From NCBI GenBank assembly GCA_902493755.1, contig CABURF010000097.1, forward strand, positions 1 to 5,390: 5,390 nucleotides of DNA. Reading direction: 5' to 3'. Of the stretch, positions 1-5,089 are shown one piece after another (positions within the stretch are counted from its first letter, which is position 1; every line of letters starts with the position of its first letter). The position numbers and the translations under genes are program-made. Below the pieces are notes generated by a model. That model ran no database searches. It was not told where the DNA came from and saw only the letters and a program-made list of their open reading frames with translations. This stretch comes from an uncultured Coriobacteriia bacterium. GTDB taxonomy: Bacteria; Actinomycetota; Coriobacteriia; Coriobacteriales; QAMH01.

Positions 1-481
1 CGGGGATGTCGACGCAGGCAACGATCTCGCGTAGCTCCTCGATGGTCAATACGCCGGCTTCGGGTTTGGTGGCCGTGGGGATAATGGCACCGACGCCCAG
101 GTAATCGGCGCCGGCTGCCTGGGCCGCCCGTGCTTCTGCGATGCTTGCAGCAGATACGCCCACGATGGCATCGGGGCCTACGATGTCACGCACACGCGAT
201 GCCTCGAGGTCTTCCTGTCCCACGTGAACGCCGGCAGCACCGACAGCGACGGCAACTGCTGGCTCATCGTTGATGATGAGTGGGACATCGTACATATCGC
301 AGATACGCTTAACATCGCGTGCGATTGTCTCGTATTCCTCGCGAGTGACGTGCTTCTCGCGTAGCTGTACGAGGGTCACGCCGCCTGCGCAGGCCTTCTC
401 GATAGCTTCGGCGAGAGTGTCGGTCGACATAAGGTCACGATCGGTGACCAGATAGAGCGTGTAATCGATGGCGGGTTTCAT
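1..481 (-). CDS. thiE: Thiamine-phosphate synthase ThiE, C-terminus cut by window edge
   Basis: ThiE is the cytoplasmic TIM-barrel enzyme that joins HMP pyrophosphate to thiazole phosphate to give thiamine phosphate. The window holds the first 160 residues; the family is usually about 210, so roughly 50 are off the left edge. Visible family motifs are LYLVTDR (residues 9-15), VQLREK (38-43, pyrophosphate/HMP-PP contact region), IIND (69-72), GVHVGQEDL (84-92), GVS (108-110) and GVGAIIPTATK (129-139, matching the family's G-x-I-F-P-T-x-T-K loop). The ATG at 481 is chosen because a GAAAGGA ribosome binding site lies just upstream and the family N-terminus begins right there. The gene lies 41 nt downstream of thiD on the same strand, so the two are probably co-transcribed and share the riboswitch-led transcript. 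After IIND the family's usual Arg/Tyr is Glu, a minor variation. Identification is firm; only the missing 3' end is unknown. Confidence 0.93.
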   Translation of the reverse strand, partial: MKPAIDYTLYLVTDRDLMSTDTLAEAIEKACAGGVTLVQLREKHVTREEYETIARDVKRICDMYDVPLIINDEPAVAVAVGAAGVHVGQEDLEASRVRDIVGPDAIVGVSAASIAEARAAQAAGADYLGVGAIIPTATKPEAGVLTIEELREIVACVDIP

Positions 482-522
482 GCGCGTCCTTTCGGGTTGT
501 CTTGAACTCTGGTCAACCTTGT

Positions 523-1329
523 CTAGAGAGTCGTGCGCTTCCAGACATTGGATGCGCGCAATGGGTCGAACACCTGCGTTCCGTGTCCGAGCGCAAGTGG
601 TTGCACGAGTGCGCGGGCGATGAAGTCGTGACCGTCATGGACCGCATCGACAAGGGGTCTGCCGCAAGCGAGGTTACAGGCAATCGCGGTGGAGAGGCAG
701 CAGCCCGTGCCGTGGTATTCACCCGGTAGTCGTGGCGAGACGAACTCATGGACCTCATCACCGACATATAGACGGTCGACGAGAAGATTTGCCTGGTCGT
801 GTCCGCCCTTGATGAGCACGGCGCCTGCGCCAGAATCCAGGAAGAAGCGGGCGGCCTGCCCCATGCTTTCGACATCGCGTACTTCGATGCCCGTGAGTTC
901 GGTGGCCTCGGGAATGTTTGGGGTTACCACCGTTGCGCGGGGAATGAGCGTGTCGCGCACGAGCTCAAAAACGTTTGCCTCGGTGAGTGTCGCGCCTGAC
1001 GTGGCGACGAGTACGGGGTCAAGCACGACCGGCACCCCCGGGTGCTCGGCAAGTGATGTGGCGACTGCCTGGGCCACGCCAGCGTCTCCCAGCATGCCGA
1101 TCTTGATGGCTGCCGGCGGCATGTCGGCGAACACAGCCTCGATTTGCGCCTGCACGATGGTCGGTCCAATACTCTGGATGGCGGTGACCTCGTAGGTATT
1201 TTGCGCTGTCACGCCCGTGATGGCGCAAGTGCCGTGAACGCCGTGCGCAGCGGCACATTTGAGGTCGATCTCGATGCCCGCTCCTGCACAGCTGTCCGAT
1301 GCGGCAATGATGAGTATGGTGTTGTCCAT
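523..1329 (-). CDS. thiD: Hydroxymethylpyrimidine/phosphomethylpyrimidine kinase ThiD
   Basis: ThiD is a ribokinase-fold enzyme that phosphorylates HMP and then HMP phosphate to HMP pyrophosphate, the substrate of ThiE. The product is 268 aa, a normal family length. Motifs: an N-terminal AASDSCAGAGIEIDLK (residues 9-24, the family's GSDSSGGAGIQADLK), GVTAQNT (39-45), IKIGML (75-80), DPVLVATSG (104-112), TPNIPEA (136-142), IKGGH (173-177) and HGTGCCLS (206-213), whose GTGC loop is the anion hole with the conserved Cys210. The open frame continues 33 codons upstream to 1428, but ATG 1329 is preferred. It has an AAGGGA ribosome binding site 8 nt upstream and matches the family N-terminus, and the longer version would be translated through the riboswitch. 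Motif differences from common relatives (Cys-Ala for Ser-Gly, Gln to Glu) are modest. It is the first gene of the operon, with thiE following. Confidence 0.95.
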   Translation of the reverse strand: MDNTILIIAASDSCAGAGIEIDLKCAAAHGVHGTCAITGVTAQNTYEVTAIQSIGPTIVQAQIEAVFADMPPAAIKIGMLGDAGVAQAVATSLAEHPGVPVVLDPVLVATSGATLTEANVFELVRDTLIPRATVVTPNIPEATELTGIEVRDVESMGQAARFFLDSGAGAVLIKGGHDQANLLVDRLYVGDEVHEFVSPRLPGEYHGTGCCLSTAIACNLACGRPLVDAVHDGHDFIARALVQPLALGHGTQVFDPLRASNVWKRTTL

Positions 1330-1332
1330 GGC

Positions 1333-1424
1333 AATCCCTTCCGGCCCCGCATTACCGGAACCGTCTTGTCGGTCGCGAAAACTTCGCCTCTCAGCCGCGC
1401 TCTGTTGCGTAGCTCCCGATGATG
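1333..1424 (-). promoter_or_regulatory. TPP riboswitch (THI element) in the thiD leader
   Basis: Read on the minus strand, the thiD leader shows the landmarks of a TPP aptamer in order. A 5' CGGGAGC (1418-1412) is followed by the invariant CTGAGA (1394-1389), a variable P3 hairpin GCGAA/TTCGC (1387-1375), GACCG, a CCG/CGG stem closing a loop that contains TAAT, and a 3' AAGGGAT (1340-1334). It sits directly before a thiamine gene, as the class requires. The AAGGGA is both the aptamer's 3' strand and the thiD ribosome binding site, 8 nt from the ATG. There is no room for a separate expression platform, so TPP binding probably blocks translation directly. The 3' half departs from the common consensus: CGGTTC stands where CTGATC is usual, and several extra bases precede the AAGGGA. 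Confidence is therefore good but not full; a covariance-model search would settle it. Confidence 0.77.
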
Positions 1425-1440
1425 TCATTCATGGTAGCAC

Positions 1441-1468
1441 GGAGCGAGCATTCCGCCTGCTCCTTTTT
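1441..1468 (+). terminator. Terminator-like hairpin with T5 run (weak)
   Basis: GGAGC (1441-1445) pairs with GCTCC (1459-1463). The stem can extend through a G-T pair and a GC/GC step around an ATTCC loop, and TTTTT (1464-1468) follows. On the plus strand this has the form of an intrinsic terminator. No plus-strand gene ends here, so it could only stop antisense transcripts of the thi operon before they reach rpsB. Its last two T residues are also the first two bases of the adjacent inverted repeat, so the likeness may be partly chance. Confidence 0.3.
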
Positions 1469-1572
1469 GTCATTTCGAGCGGAGCGAACGTAGTGAGCGA
1501 AGTCGAGAAATCTCGCAAACGCTGGTGAGATTTCTCCACTTCGGCGCTACGCGCCTGCGGTCGAAATGACAA
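1467..1572. repeat. 106-bp palindromic intergenic repeat (MITE/REP-like)
   Basis: The ends are a perfect 12-bp inverted repeat, TTGTCATTTCGA (1467-1478) and TCGAAATGACAA (1561-1572). Inside, GAGAAATCTC (1505-1514) and GAGATTTCTC (1527-1536) form a second perfect 10-bp inverted repeat around a 12-nt loop. Shorter matches link the two, for example CGTAG (1489-1493) with CTACG (1547-1551), so the whole unit can fold as one long imperfect hairpin. It has no coding capacity. The GTCATTTCGA...GAGAAATCTC style resembles palindromic repeats scattered through intergenic regions of many bacterial genomes, a resemblance recalled and not searched. It lies between the divergent thi and rpsB operons, where a non-autonomous element would do little harm. 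Confidence 0.75.
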
Positions 1573-1581
1573 TAGGACGGT

Positions 1582-1607
1582 CTACATGCCTCCGGTCGAA
1601 ATGACAA
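1582..1607. repeat. Partial second copy of the repeat's right end
   Basis: This stretch matches 1547-1572 at 23 of 26 positions, offset by exactly 35 bases, and ends in the same CGGTCGAAATGACAA. Only the right arm of the palindrome is present. It may be a remnant of a tandem or nested copy, or a local duplication of the repeat's end. It lies just upstream of the rpsB promoter. Confidence 0.7.
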
Positions 1608-1629
1608 GGGACTACAGGCAAACAAATTC

Positions 1630-1658
1630 TTGCATGTGTCTTGTGGCAGAGATAAAAT
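1630..1658 (+). promoter_or_regulatory. Predicted sigma-70-type promoter for rpsB-tsf
   Basis: A -35-like TTGCAT (1630-1635) and a -10-like TAAAAT (1653-1658) are separated by exactly 17 nt, the optimal spacing. The region is locally AT-rich in an otherwise GC-rich window. Transcription would start near 1664-1666, giving a leader of about 135 nt. This is the best promoter match seen in the 1430-1800 interval. Confidence 0.65.
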
Positions 1659-1663
1659 TAATA

Positions 1664-1801
1664 GGCTATGCGAAAACGCATGGCAGTAGCTTTTATTTCA
1701 CATGCGAGGGGAGCCGCCCCGCTAGTGGCCTCGAAGGGGGTTGCGGGCAGCACGGCGATGATCCGAGCAGAGGACTAACGAAAACTGGAGGTTTACCCAC
1801 A
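1664..1801 (+). promoter_or_regulatory. Long structured rpsB leader with ribosome binding site
   Basis: This is the untranslated stretch between the predicted start of transcription and the rpsB ATG. It begins with a compact hairpin, CTATGCG (1666-1672) pairing with CGCATGG (1677-1683) around an AAAA loop. A GGGG/CCCC hairpin follows near 1708-1720. TGGAGGT (1786-1792) is a strong Shine-Dalgarno 9 nt before the ATG. In enterobacteria the rpsB leader is the site of S2 autoregulation, so a comparable role here is possible, but no known S2-binding motif was recognised. The repeats before it and this leader together account for the non-coding 1430-1801 region. Confidence 0.4.
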
Positions 1802-2629
1802 ATGGCTACAACTGTGTCCATCAAGTCCCTTCTGGAGGCCGGCGTTCACTTCGGCCATCAGACCCGCCGCTGGAACCCGAAGATGAAGCCGTATATCTTC
1901 GGCGAGCGCAACGGCATCTACATCATCGACCTCAAGAAGTCCCTCTACGCCATCGACGATGCGTATAGCTTCCTTTACAACTTGGGCGCCGCTGGCAAGA
2001 AGGTCCTTTTCGTTGGCACCAAGAAGCAGGCTCAGGAGCCCATCAAGACTGCTGCCGAGCGCTGTGGTATGCCGTATGTTAACTACCGTTGGATGGGCGG
2101 CATGCTCACCAACTTCGCCACGATCCGCACGCGCGTGCAGCGCATGGAGGAGATCGAGGCCATGAAGGCCGACGGTCGCTTCGACGCATACACCAAGAAG
2201 GAGCAGGCAGGCCTCAACAAGGAGCACACCAAGCTCGAGCTCGCCCTGGGCGGTATCCGCAACATGCATGACCTGCCCGACGCGCTTTTCATCGTTGACA
2301 CGAAGCACGAGGACAACGCCGTGCGCGAGGCGCATCGCCTGCACATTCCCATCGTGGGCCTCATCGATACCAACGCCGATCCGGACGATATCGATTATGG
2401 CATCCCCGCAAACGACGATGCCATCCGTTCGGTCAACCTGCTGTGTCAGCTTGCCGCCGATGCGCTCATCGCCGGTTCCGGCACGGTTGTCACCGAGCAG
2501 GAGATGACGGCAAATGCGGACAAGGAGGTTCCCGCTATCCCCGAGGAGCCTGAGATCTCCGAGAGGGTCGAGGTTTCCGAGTCCACCATTAAAGAGATTG
2601 AAGAGAAGACCGAGGAGGTTGCAGAGTAA
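1802..2629 (+). CDS. rpsB: 30S ribosomal protein S2
   Basis: S2 (uS2) binds the head-body junction of the 30S subunit and is needed for S1 recruitment and translation. The product is 275 aa. It carries the N-terminal signature GVHFGHQTRRWNPKM (residues 14-28), then VLFVGTKKQAQ, YRWMGGMLTN and the second signature PDALFIVDTKHEDNAVREA, with IDTNADPDDIDY and the NDDAIRS helix after it. E. coli S2 is about 241 aa. The extra length is an acidic tail after the conserved VTEQE region, rich in Glu and ending EKTEEVAE. The frame is open back to an ATG at 1586, but the start at 1802 is chosen because the strong TGGAGGT lies 9 nt upstream and the S2 family begins there. The stop overlaps the tsf start in TAATG, so the two genes are translationally coupled. 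The tail codons for EEV also form the GAGGAGG ribosome binding site of tsf. Confidence 0.98.
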   Translation: MATTVSIKSLLEAGVHFGHQTRRWNPKMKPYIFGERNGIYIIDLKKSLYAIDDAYSFLYNLGAAGKKVLFVGTKKQAQEPIKTAAERCGMPYVNYRWMGGMLTNFATIRTRVQRMEEIEAMKADGRFDAYTKKEQAGLNKEHTKLELALGGIRNMHDLPDALFIVDTKHEDNAVREAHRLHIPIVGLIDTNADPDDIDYGIPANDDAIRSVNLLCQLAADALIAGSGTVVTEQEMTANADKEVPAIPEEPEISERVEVSESTIKEIEEKTEEVAE

Positions 2630-3504
2630 TGGCAGAGATCACCGCAAAGATGGTCAAGGAGCTCCGTGAGGCCACTGGAGCTGGCATGATGGAGTGCAAG
2701 AAGGCTCTCGCCGAGGCCGAGGGCGTGTTCGAGAAAGCCGTTGACGTGCTGCGCACGCACGGTCTTGCCAAGGCCGCCAAGAAAGCCGGTCGCGCGACTA
2801 ACGAGGGCCGCGTCAACGTTGCCGTCTGCAAGAACGATGCGCGCAAGGGCGCTGTCGTCGAGGTCAACTGCGAGACCGACTTCGTTGCGCTCACCGATAA
2901 GTTCCAGGATTATTGCGACACCTTCACGCGTGCCGTCGTCCATAACAATCCCGCCACCGTCGACGAGCTCCTCGAGAGCGGGTACGAGGGCGAGAAGGTC
3001 GGCGATGCGCTGACCGAGGCCATCCACATCATCGGCGAGAACATGCAAATCTCGAACTTCAAGCGTCTCGAGATTGACGGTACGGGTGCTCTCGTCCCTT
3101 ACATCCACATGAACGGCCGTATCGGCGTGCTCGTGGGCTTTACGTTCAACAACGAGGCCACGGCTGCCGACGAGCGCTTCCTGGCCATGGGCAAGGACGT
3201 CGCCATGCAGATCGCCGCGACCAATCCTGTGTCGCTTGACAAGGACAGCGTGCCCGAGGACGTTCGCGAGCATGAGTTCGAGATTTACAAGGCTCAGGCT
3301 GCCGAGTCCGGTAAGCCCGAGAATATCCAGGAGAAGATCGCCACGGGCCGCATGGAGAAGTTCTACAAGGAGAATTGCCTTGTGGAGCAGGAGTTCGTGA
3401 AGGATCCGGACATCACCGTCGGCGCCTACATCGCCAAATACGCCAAGGAGATTGGCGACGACATCAAGGTCGTTTCCTTCGCTCGTATCGAGCTCGGTGA
3501 GTAA
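2629..3504 (+). CDS. tsf: Translation elongation factor Ts
   Basis: EF-Ts is the cytoplasmic guanine-nucleotide exchange factor that releases GDP from EF-Tu. The product is 291 aa, a normal bacterial length. The N-terminal UBA-like domain (about 1-55) contains VKELREATGAGMMECKKAL. The core then carries ETDFVAL (82-88), whose Thr-Asp-Phe-Val loop contacts the EF-Tu nucleotide site. PYIHMNGRIGVLVGF and DVAMQIAA follow, then the C-terminal EQEFVKDPDITVGAYI, which is standard for the family. The ATG overlaps the rpsB stop by one base, and its GAGGAGG ribosome binding site (2612-2618) lies inside rpsB. An intrinsic terminator begins 27 nt after the stop. In many bacteria pyrH and frr follow tsf; here they do not, and the operon seems to end after two genes. 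Confidence 0.98.
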   Translation: MAEITAKMVKELREATGAGMMECKKALAEAEGVFEKAVDVLRTHGLAKAAKKAGRATNEGRVNVAVCKNDARKGAVVEVNCETDFVALTDKFQDYCDTFTRAVVHNNPATVDELLESGYEGEKVGDALTEAIHIIGENMQISNFKRLEIDGTGALVPYIHMNGRIGVLVGFTFNNEATAADERFLAMGKDVAMQIAATNPVSLDKDSVPEDVREHEFEIYKAQAAESGKPENIQEKIATGRMEKFYKENCLVEQEFVKDPDITVGAYIAKYAKEIGDDIKVVSFARIELGE

Positions 3505-3530
3505 CGCTCCTTCAATTGCACGCCAGTCGG

Positions 3531-3563
3531 GAGGGGATAGCGCATGGCGTTATCCCCTCTTTT
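3531..3563 (+). terminator. Intrinsic terminator of the rpsB-tsf operon
   Basis: GAGGGGATAGCGC (3531-3543) pairs with GCGTTATCCCCTC (3547-3559): 13 consecutive pairs including one G-T, with an ATG triloop and TTTT (3560-3563) after it. It starts 27 nt after the tsf stop. This is a classic strong rho-independent terminator and separates tsf from gltX transcription. Confidence 0.92.
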
Positions 3564-3579
3564 GCGTATGAGACAGAAT

Positions 3580-3616
3580 GTGACAAAAATTGCCGGAGCA
3601 GTTTTGTCACGTTTTT
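3580..3616 (+). promoter_or_regulatory. Hairpin plus T5 run in the gltX leader: attenuator or operator
   Basis: GTGACAAAA (3580-3588) and TTTTGTCAC (3602-3610) form a perfect 9-bp inverted repeat. Inside the loop TGC/GCA (3591-3593 with 3598-3600) can extend the stem across one bulge. GTTTTT (3611-3616) follows, so on the plus strand it has the form of an intrinsic terminator only 24 nt before the gltX ATG. It could be an attenuator, a back-up terminator for tsf, or an operator. Only 16 nt separate it from the tsf terminator. The one promoter-like pair seen here (TTGCGT at 3562, AAAAAT at 3585, 17-nt spacing) is weak and runs into the hairpin. What drives gltX is therefore unclear. Confidence 0.55.
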
Positions 3617-4018
3617 CGGTTTCGAAAGGTTGGAAACGATATGAGTGATGTACGAGTTCGCTTTGCTCCGTCGCCAACGGGCAAACTGCATATTGGTGGC
3701 GCGCGCACTGCAATCTATAACTGGGCGTTTGCGCGTGCGATGGGTGGTACCTTCGTCCTGCGTATCGAGGACACCGATCCCGAGCGCTCCACGAAGGAAA
3801 ACATCGACCTCATCATTCGCGCGATGAAGTGGCTCGGCCTCGATTGGGACGAGGGTCCGCACATTGGTGGCGATTATGGTCCCTACATGCAGACAGAGCG
3901 TTTTGACACCTATAGGGAGGCCCTCGAGCAGCTCAAGGAGAGCGGTAACGTCTATCCCTGCTTCTGCACTTCCGAGGAGCTTGCGGCGCGTCGCGAGGCC
4001 GTGCAGGCCGGCGCTGCC

Positions 4019-4034
4019 AACGCCCGATCCTTGC
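4019..4034 (+). other. First gltX frame break, in the zinc-binding-type region
   Basis: Upstream codons read AAC GCC (4019-4024) and downstream codons read GAT CCT TGC CGC from 4026, one base out of frame. GluRS proteins normally have Tyr-Asp shortly before this Cys-Arg. Restoring TA or GGCTA after 4024 would give YDPCRS or GYDPCRS, so a loss of 2 or 5 bases fits the family best. Removing one C from the CCC at 4023-4025 also repairs the frame but leaves no Tyr. Confidence 0.8.
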
Positions 4035-4541
4035 CGCAGCCTGAGCCGCGAGGCGGCCCAGAAGCGCATCGATGCGGGCGAGCCCCATGTGTGGCGCCTC
4101 AAGGTCCCCGAGGATCGCGGTACCATCGTCGTGCATGACGTCATCCATGGCGACGCGGAGTTCGATGCCGCCCTCATGGACGACATGATCCTCGTACGCA
4201 GCGACGGCACGCCCACCTATAACTTCGCGGTCGTCTGCGATGACGTGAACATGAAGATGACGCACATCATCCGCGGCGATGACCATCTGTCCAACACACC
4301 GCGTCAGGTCCTCGTCTACGAGGCCCTCGGCTATCCCACGCCGACCTTCGCTCATTTGCCCATGATCTGCGGTCCGGATGGCAAGAAGCTCTCCAAGCGT
4401 CACGGTGCGGCAAGCGTCGAGGAATATCGCGATATGGGTTACCTGCCCGATGCGCTCTTCAACTACCTCGCGCTGCTTGGCTGGGCGCCCGATGGCGAGA
4501 CCACACTGTTCACGCGCGAGCAGATGGCCAAACTCTTCACG

Positions 4542-4551
4542 CTCGCTCGAC
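4542..4551 (+). other. Second gltX frame break, apparent 26-bp deletion
   Basis: Segment 2 is in frame through LFTL (ending 4544) and segment 3 resumes at DYDKLEW (from 4549), with only GCTC between them. In E. coli and B. subtilis GluRS, as recalled, exactly 10 residues lie between these two points, in a V/L-S-K-S-x-A-x-F type segment. Thirty bases are expected and four are present, so about 26 are missing, which matches the observed frame change. The junction lies in the short repeat CTCGCTCG. Confidence 0.8.
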
Positions 4552-5065
4552 TACGATAAGCTCGAGTGGATCAATAGCCAGTACATCCAGCAGATGGGCG
4601 CGGCGGCCTTCGTCGACGTGCTCGCACCGTATCTCATCGAGGCGGGATATGCAGCGGACGAGGCCGGTGTCGAGGCAATGCGTCCGCGTCTGGAGGCCAT
4701 CTATCCGCTCGTGAGCGAGCGCGTCAAGCTCATGACCGAAGCCGTGCCCATGATCGCCTATCTTCTCGACGAGCATATCGAACTTGACGAGAAGAGCGTC
4801 GAGAAAGTCCTCCGCAAGGAGGGCAAGGGTGCCAAGACCGCTCTTGTCGAGGCTGCAGCCGTACTGAATGACTGCGAATGGACGGTCGGAGGCATTGAGG
4901 CTGCGTTGCGCGGCTTGCTCGAGAAGCTCGACGCCAAGCCGAAGTTCGTTTTTCAGCCGATTCGCGTCGCCGTGTGCGGCAACATGGTGAGTCCGCCGCT
5001 CTTCGAGTCCATCGAGCTTTTGGATCGCGCCATCGTCGAACAACGGCTCAAGGTCGCTGCCGAGC

Positions 5066-5089
5066 TCGCCGTCGATTAGTCGACGGCGA
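5066..5089. repeat. Perfect palindrome spanning two convergent stop codons
   Basis: TCGCCGTCGA (5066-5075) and TCGACGGCGA (5080-5089) are exact reverse complements around a TTAG loop (5076-5079). The loop holds both stops: TAG of gltX (5077-5079) and TAA of the opposing gene (5078-5076). It could act as a two-way terminator hairpin, but neither strand has a T-run after it, so that role is uncertain. Confidence 0.8.

Larger units (their letters stand above)
3641..5079 (+). pseudogene. gltX: Glutamyl-tRNA synthetase, split by two frameshifting lesions
   Basis: GluRS is the class I synthetase that charges tRNA-Glu with glutamate; in bacteria lacking GlnRS it also mischarges tRNA-Gln for the amidotransferase. 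The start ATG 3641 follows a GAAAGG site and gives MSDVRVRFAPSPTG. Segment 1 (3641-about 4024) carries the HIGH-type HIGG (residues 17-20), RIEDTDPERS, GPYMQTER and CFC, the first zinc-type cysteines. Segment 2 (about 4026-4544, next frame) has CRSLS, WRLKVPEDRG, RGDDHLSNTPRQ and the KMSKS-type KLSKR (4386-4400). Segment 3 (about 4546-5079, third frame) has DYDKLEWINSQYI and the C-terminal FVFQPIRVAVCGNMVSPPLFESIELL of the anticodon-binding domain. All domains are present and well conserved. Frame 1 would stop after 4138 and frame 2 at 4557-4559, so no full enzyme can be read by normal decoding. Repairing both sites gives about 487-489 aa, a normal length. Sequence error or recent inactivation are both possible. 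Confidence 0.93.

Noticed and set aside
1330..1428. 33-codon N-terminal extension of thiD from the ATG at 1428
   Set aside because: It would translate the riboswitch region; the family N-terminus and ribosome binding site fit 1329.
1467..1607. CRISPR-like array from the repeated TCGAAATGACAA
   Set aside because: Only two same-orientation copies 35 bp apart, part of a palindromic element; no regular repeat-spacer series.
1586..1801. In-frame upstream extension of rpsB by 72 codons from ATG 1586
   Set aside because: It begins inside the repeat fragment, spans the predicted promoter and leader, has no family similarity, and the strong Shine-Dalgarno points to 1802.
1793..2344. Antisense open frame of 183 codons opposite rpsB
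   Set aside because: Same coding-bias shadow; low-complexity Leu/Val/Ala-rich product with no recognisable domain.
2446..3273. Antisense open frame of 275 codons opposite the rpsB/tsf junction
   Set aside because: Long antisense frames are expected opposite GC-rich codon-biased genes; it shows no family motif, and both plus-strand genes are certain.
3512..4216. Antisense open frame of 234 codons over the gltX leader and 5' half
   Set aside because: It runs across the tsf terminator and opposite conserved GluRS motifs; no motif of its own.
4019..4560. Programmed ribosomal frameshifting in gltX
   Set aside because: Neither site has a recognisable slippery heptamer with a downstream structure, and the second site also lacks about 9 residues of conserved sequence, which recoding would not restore.
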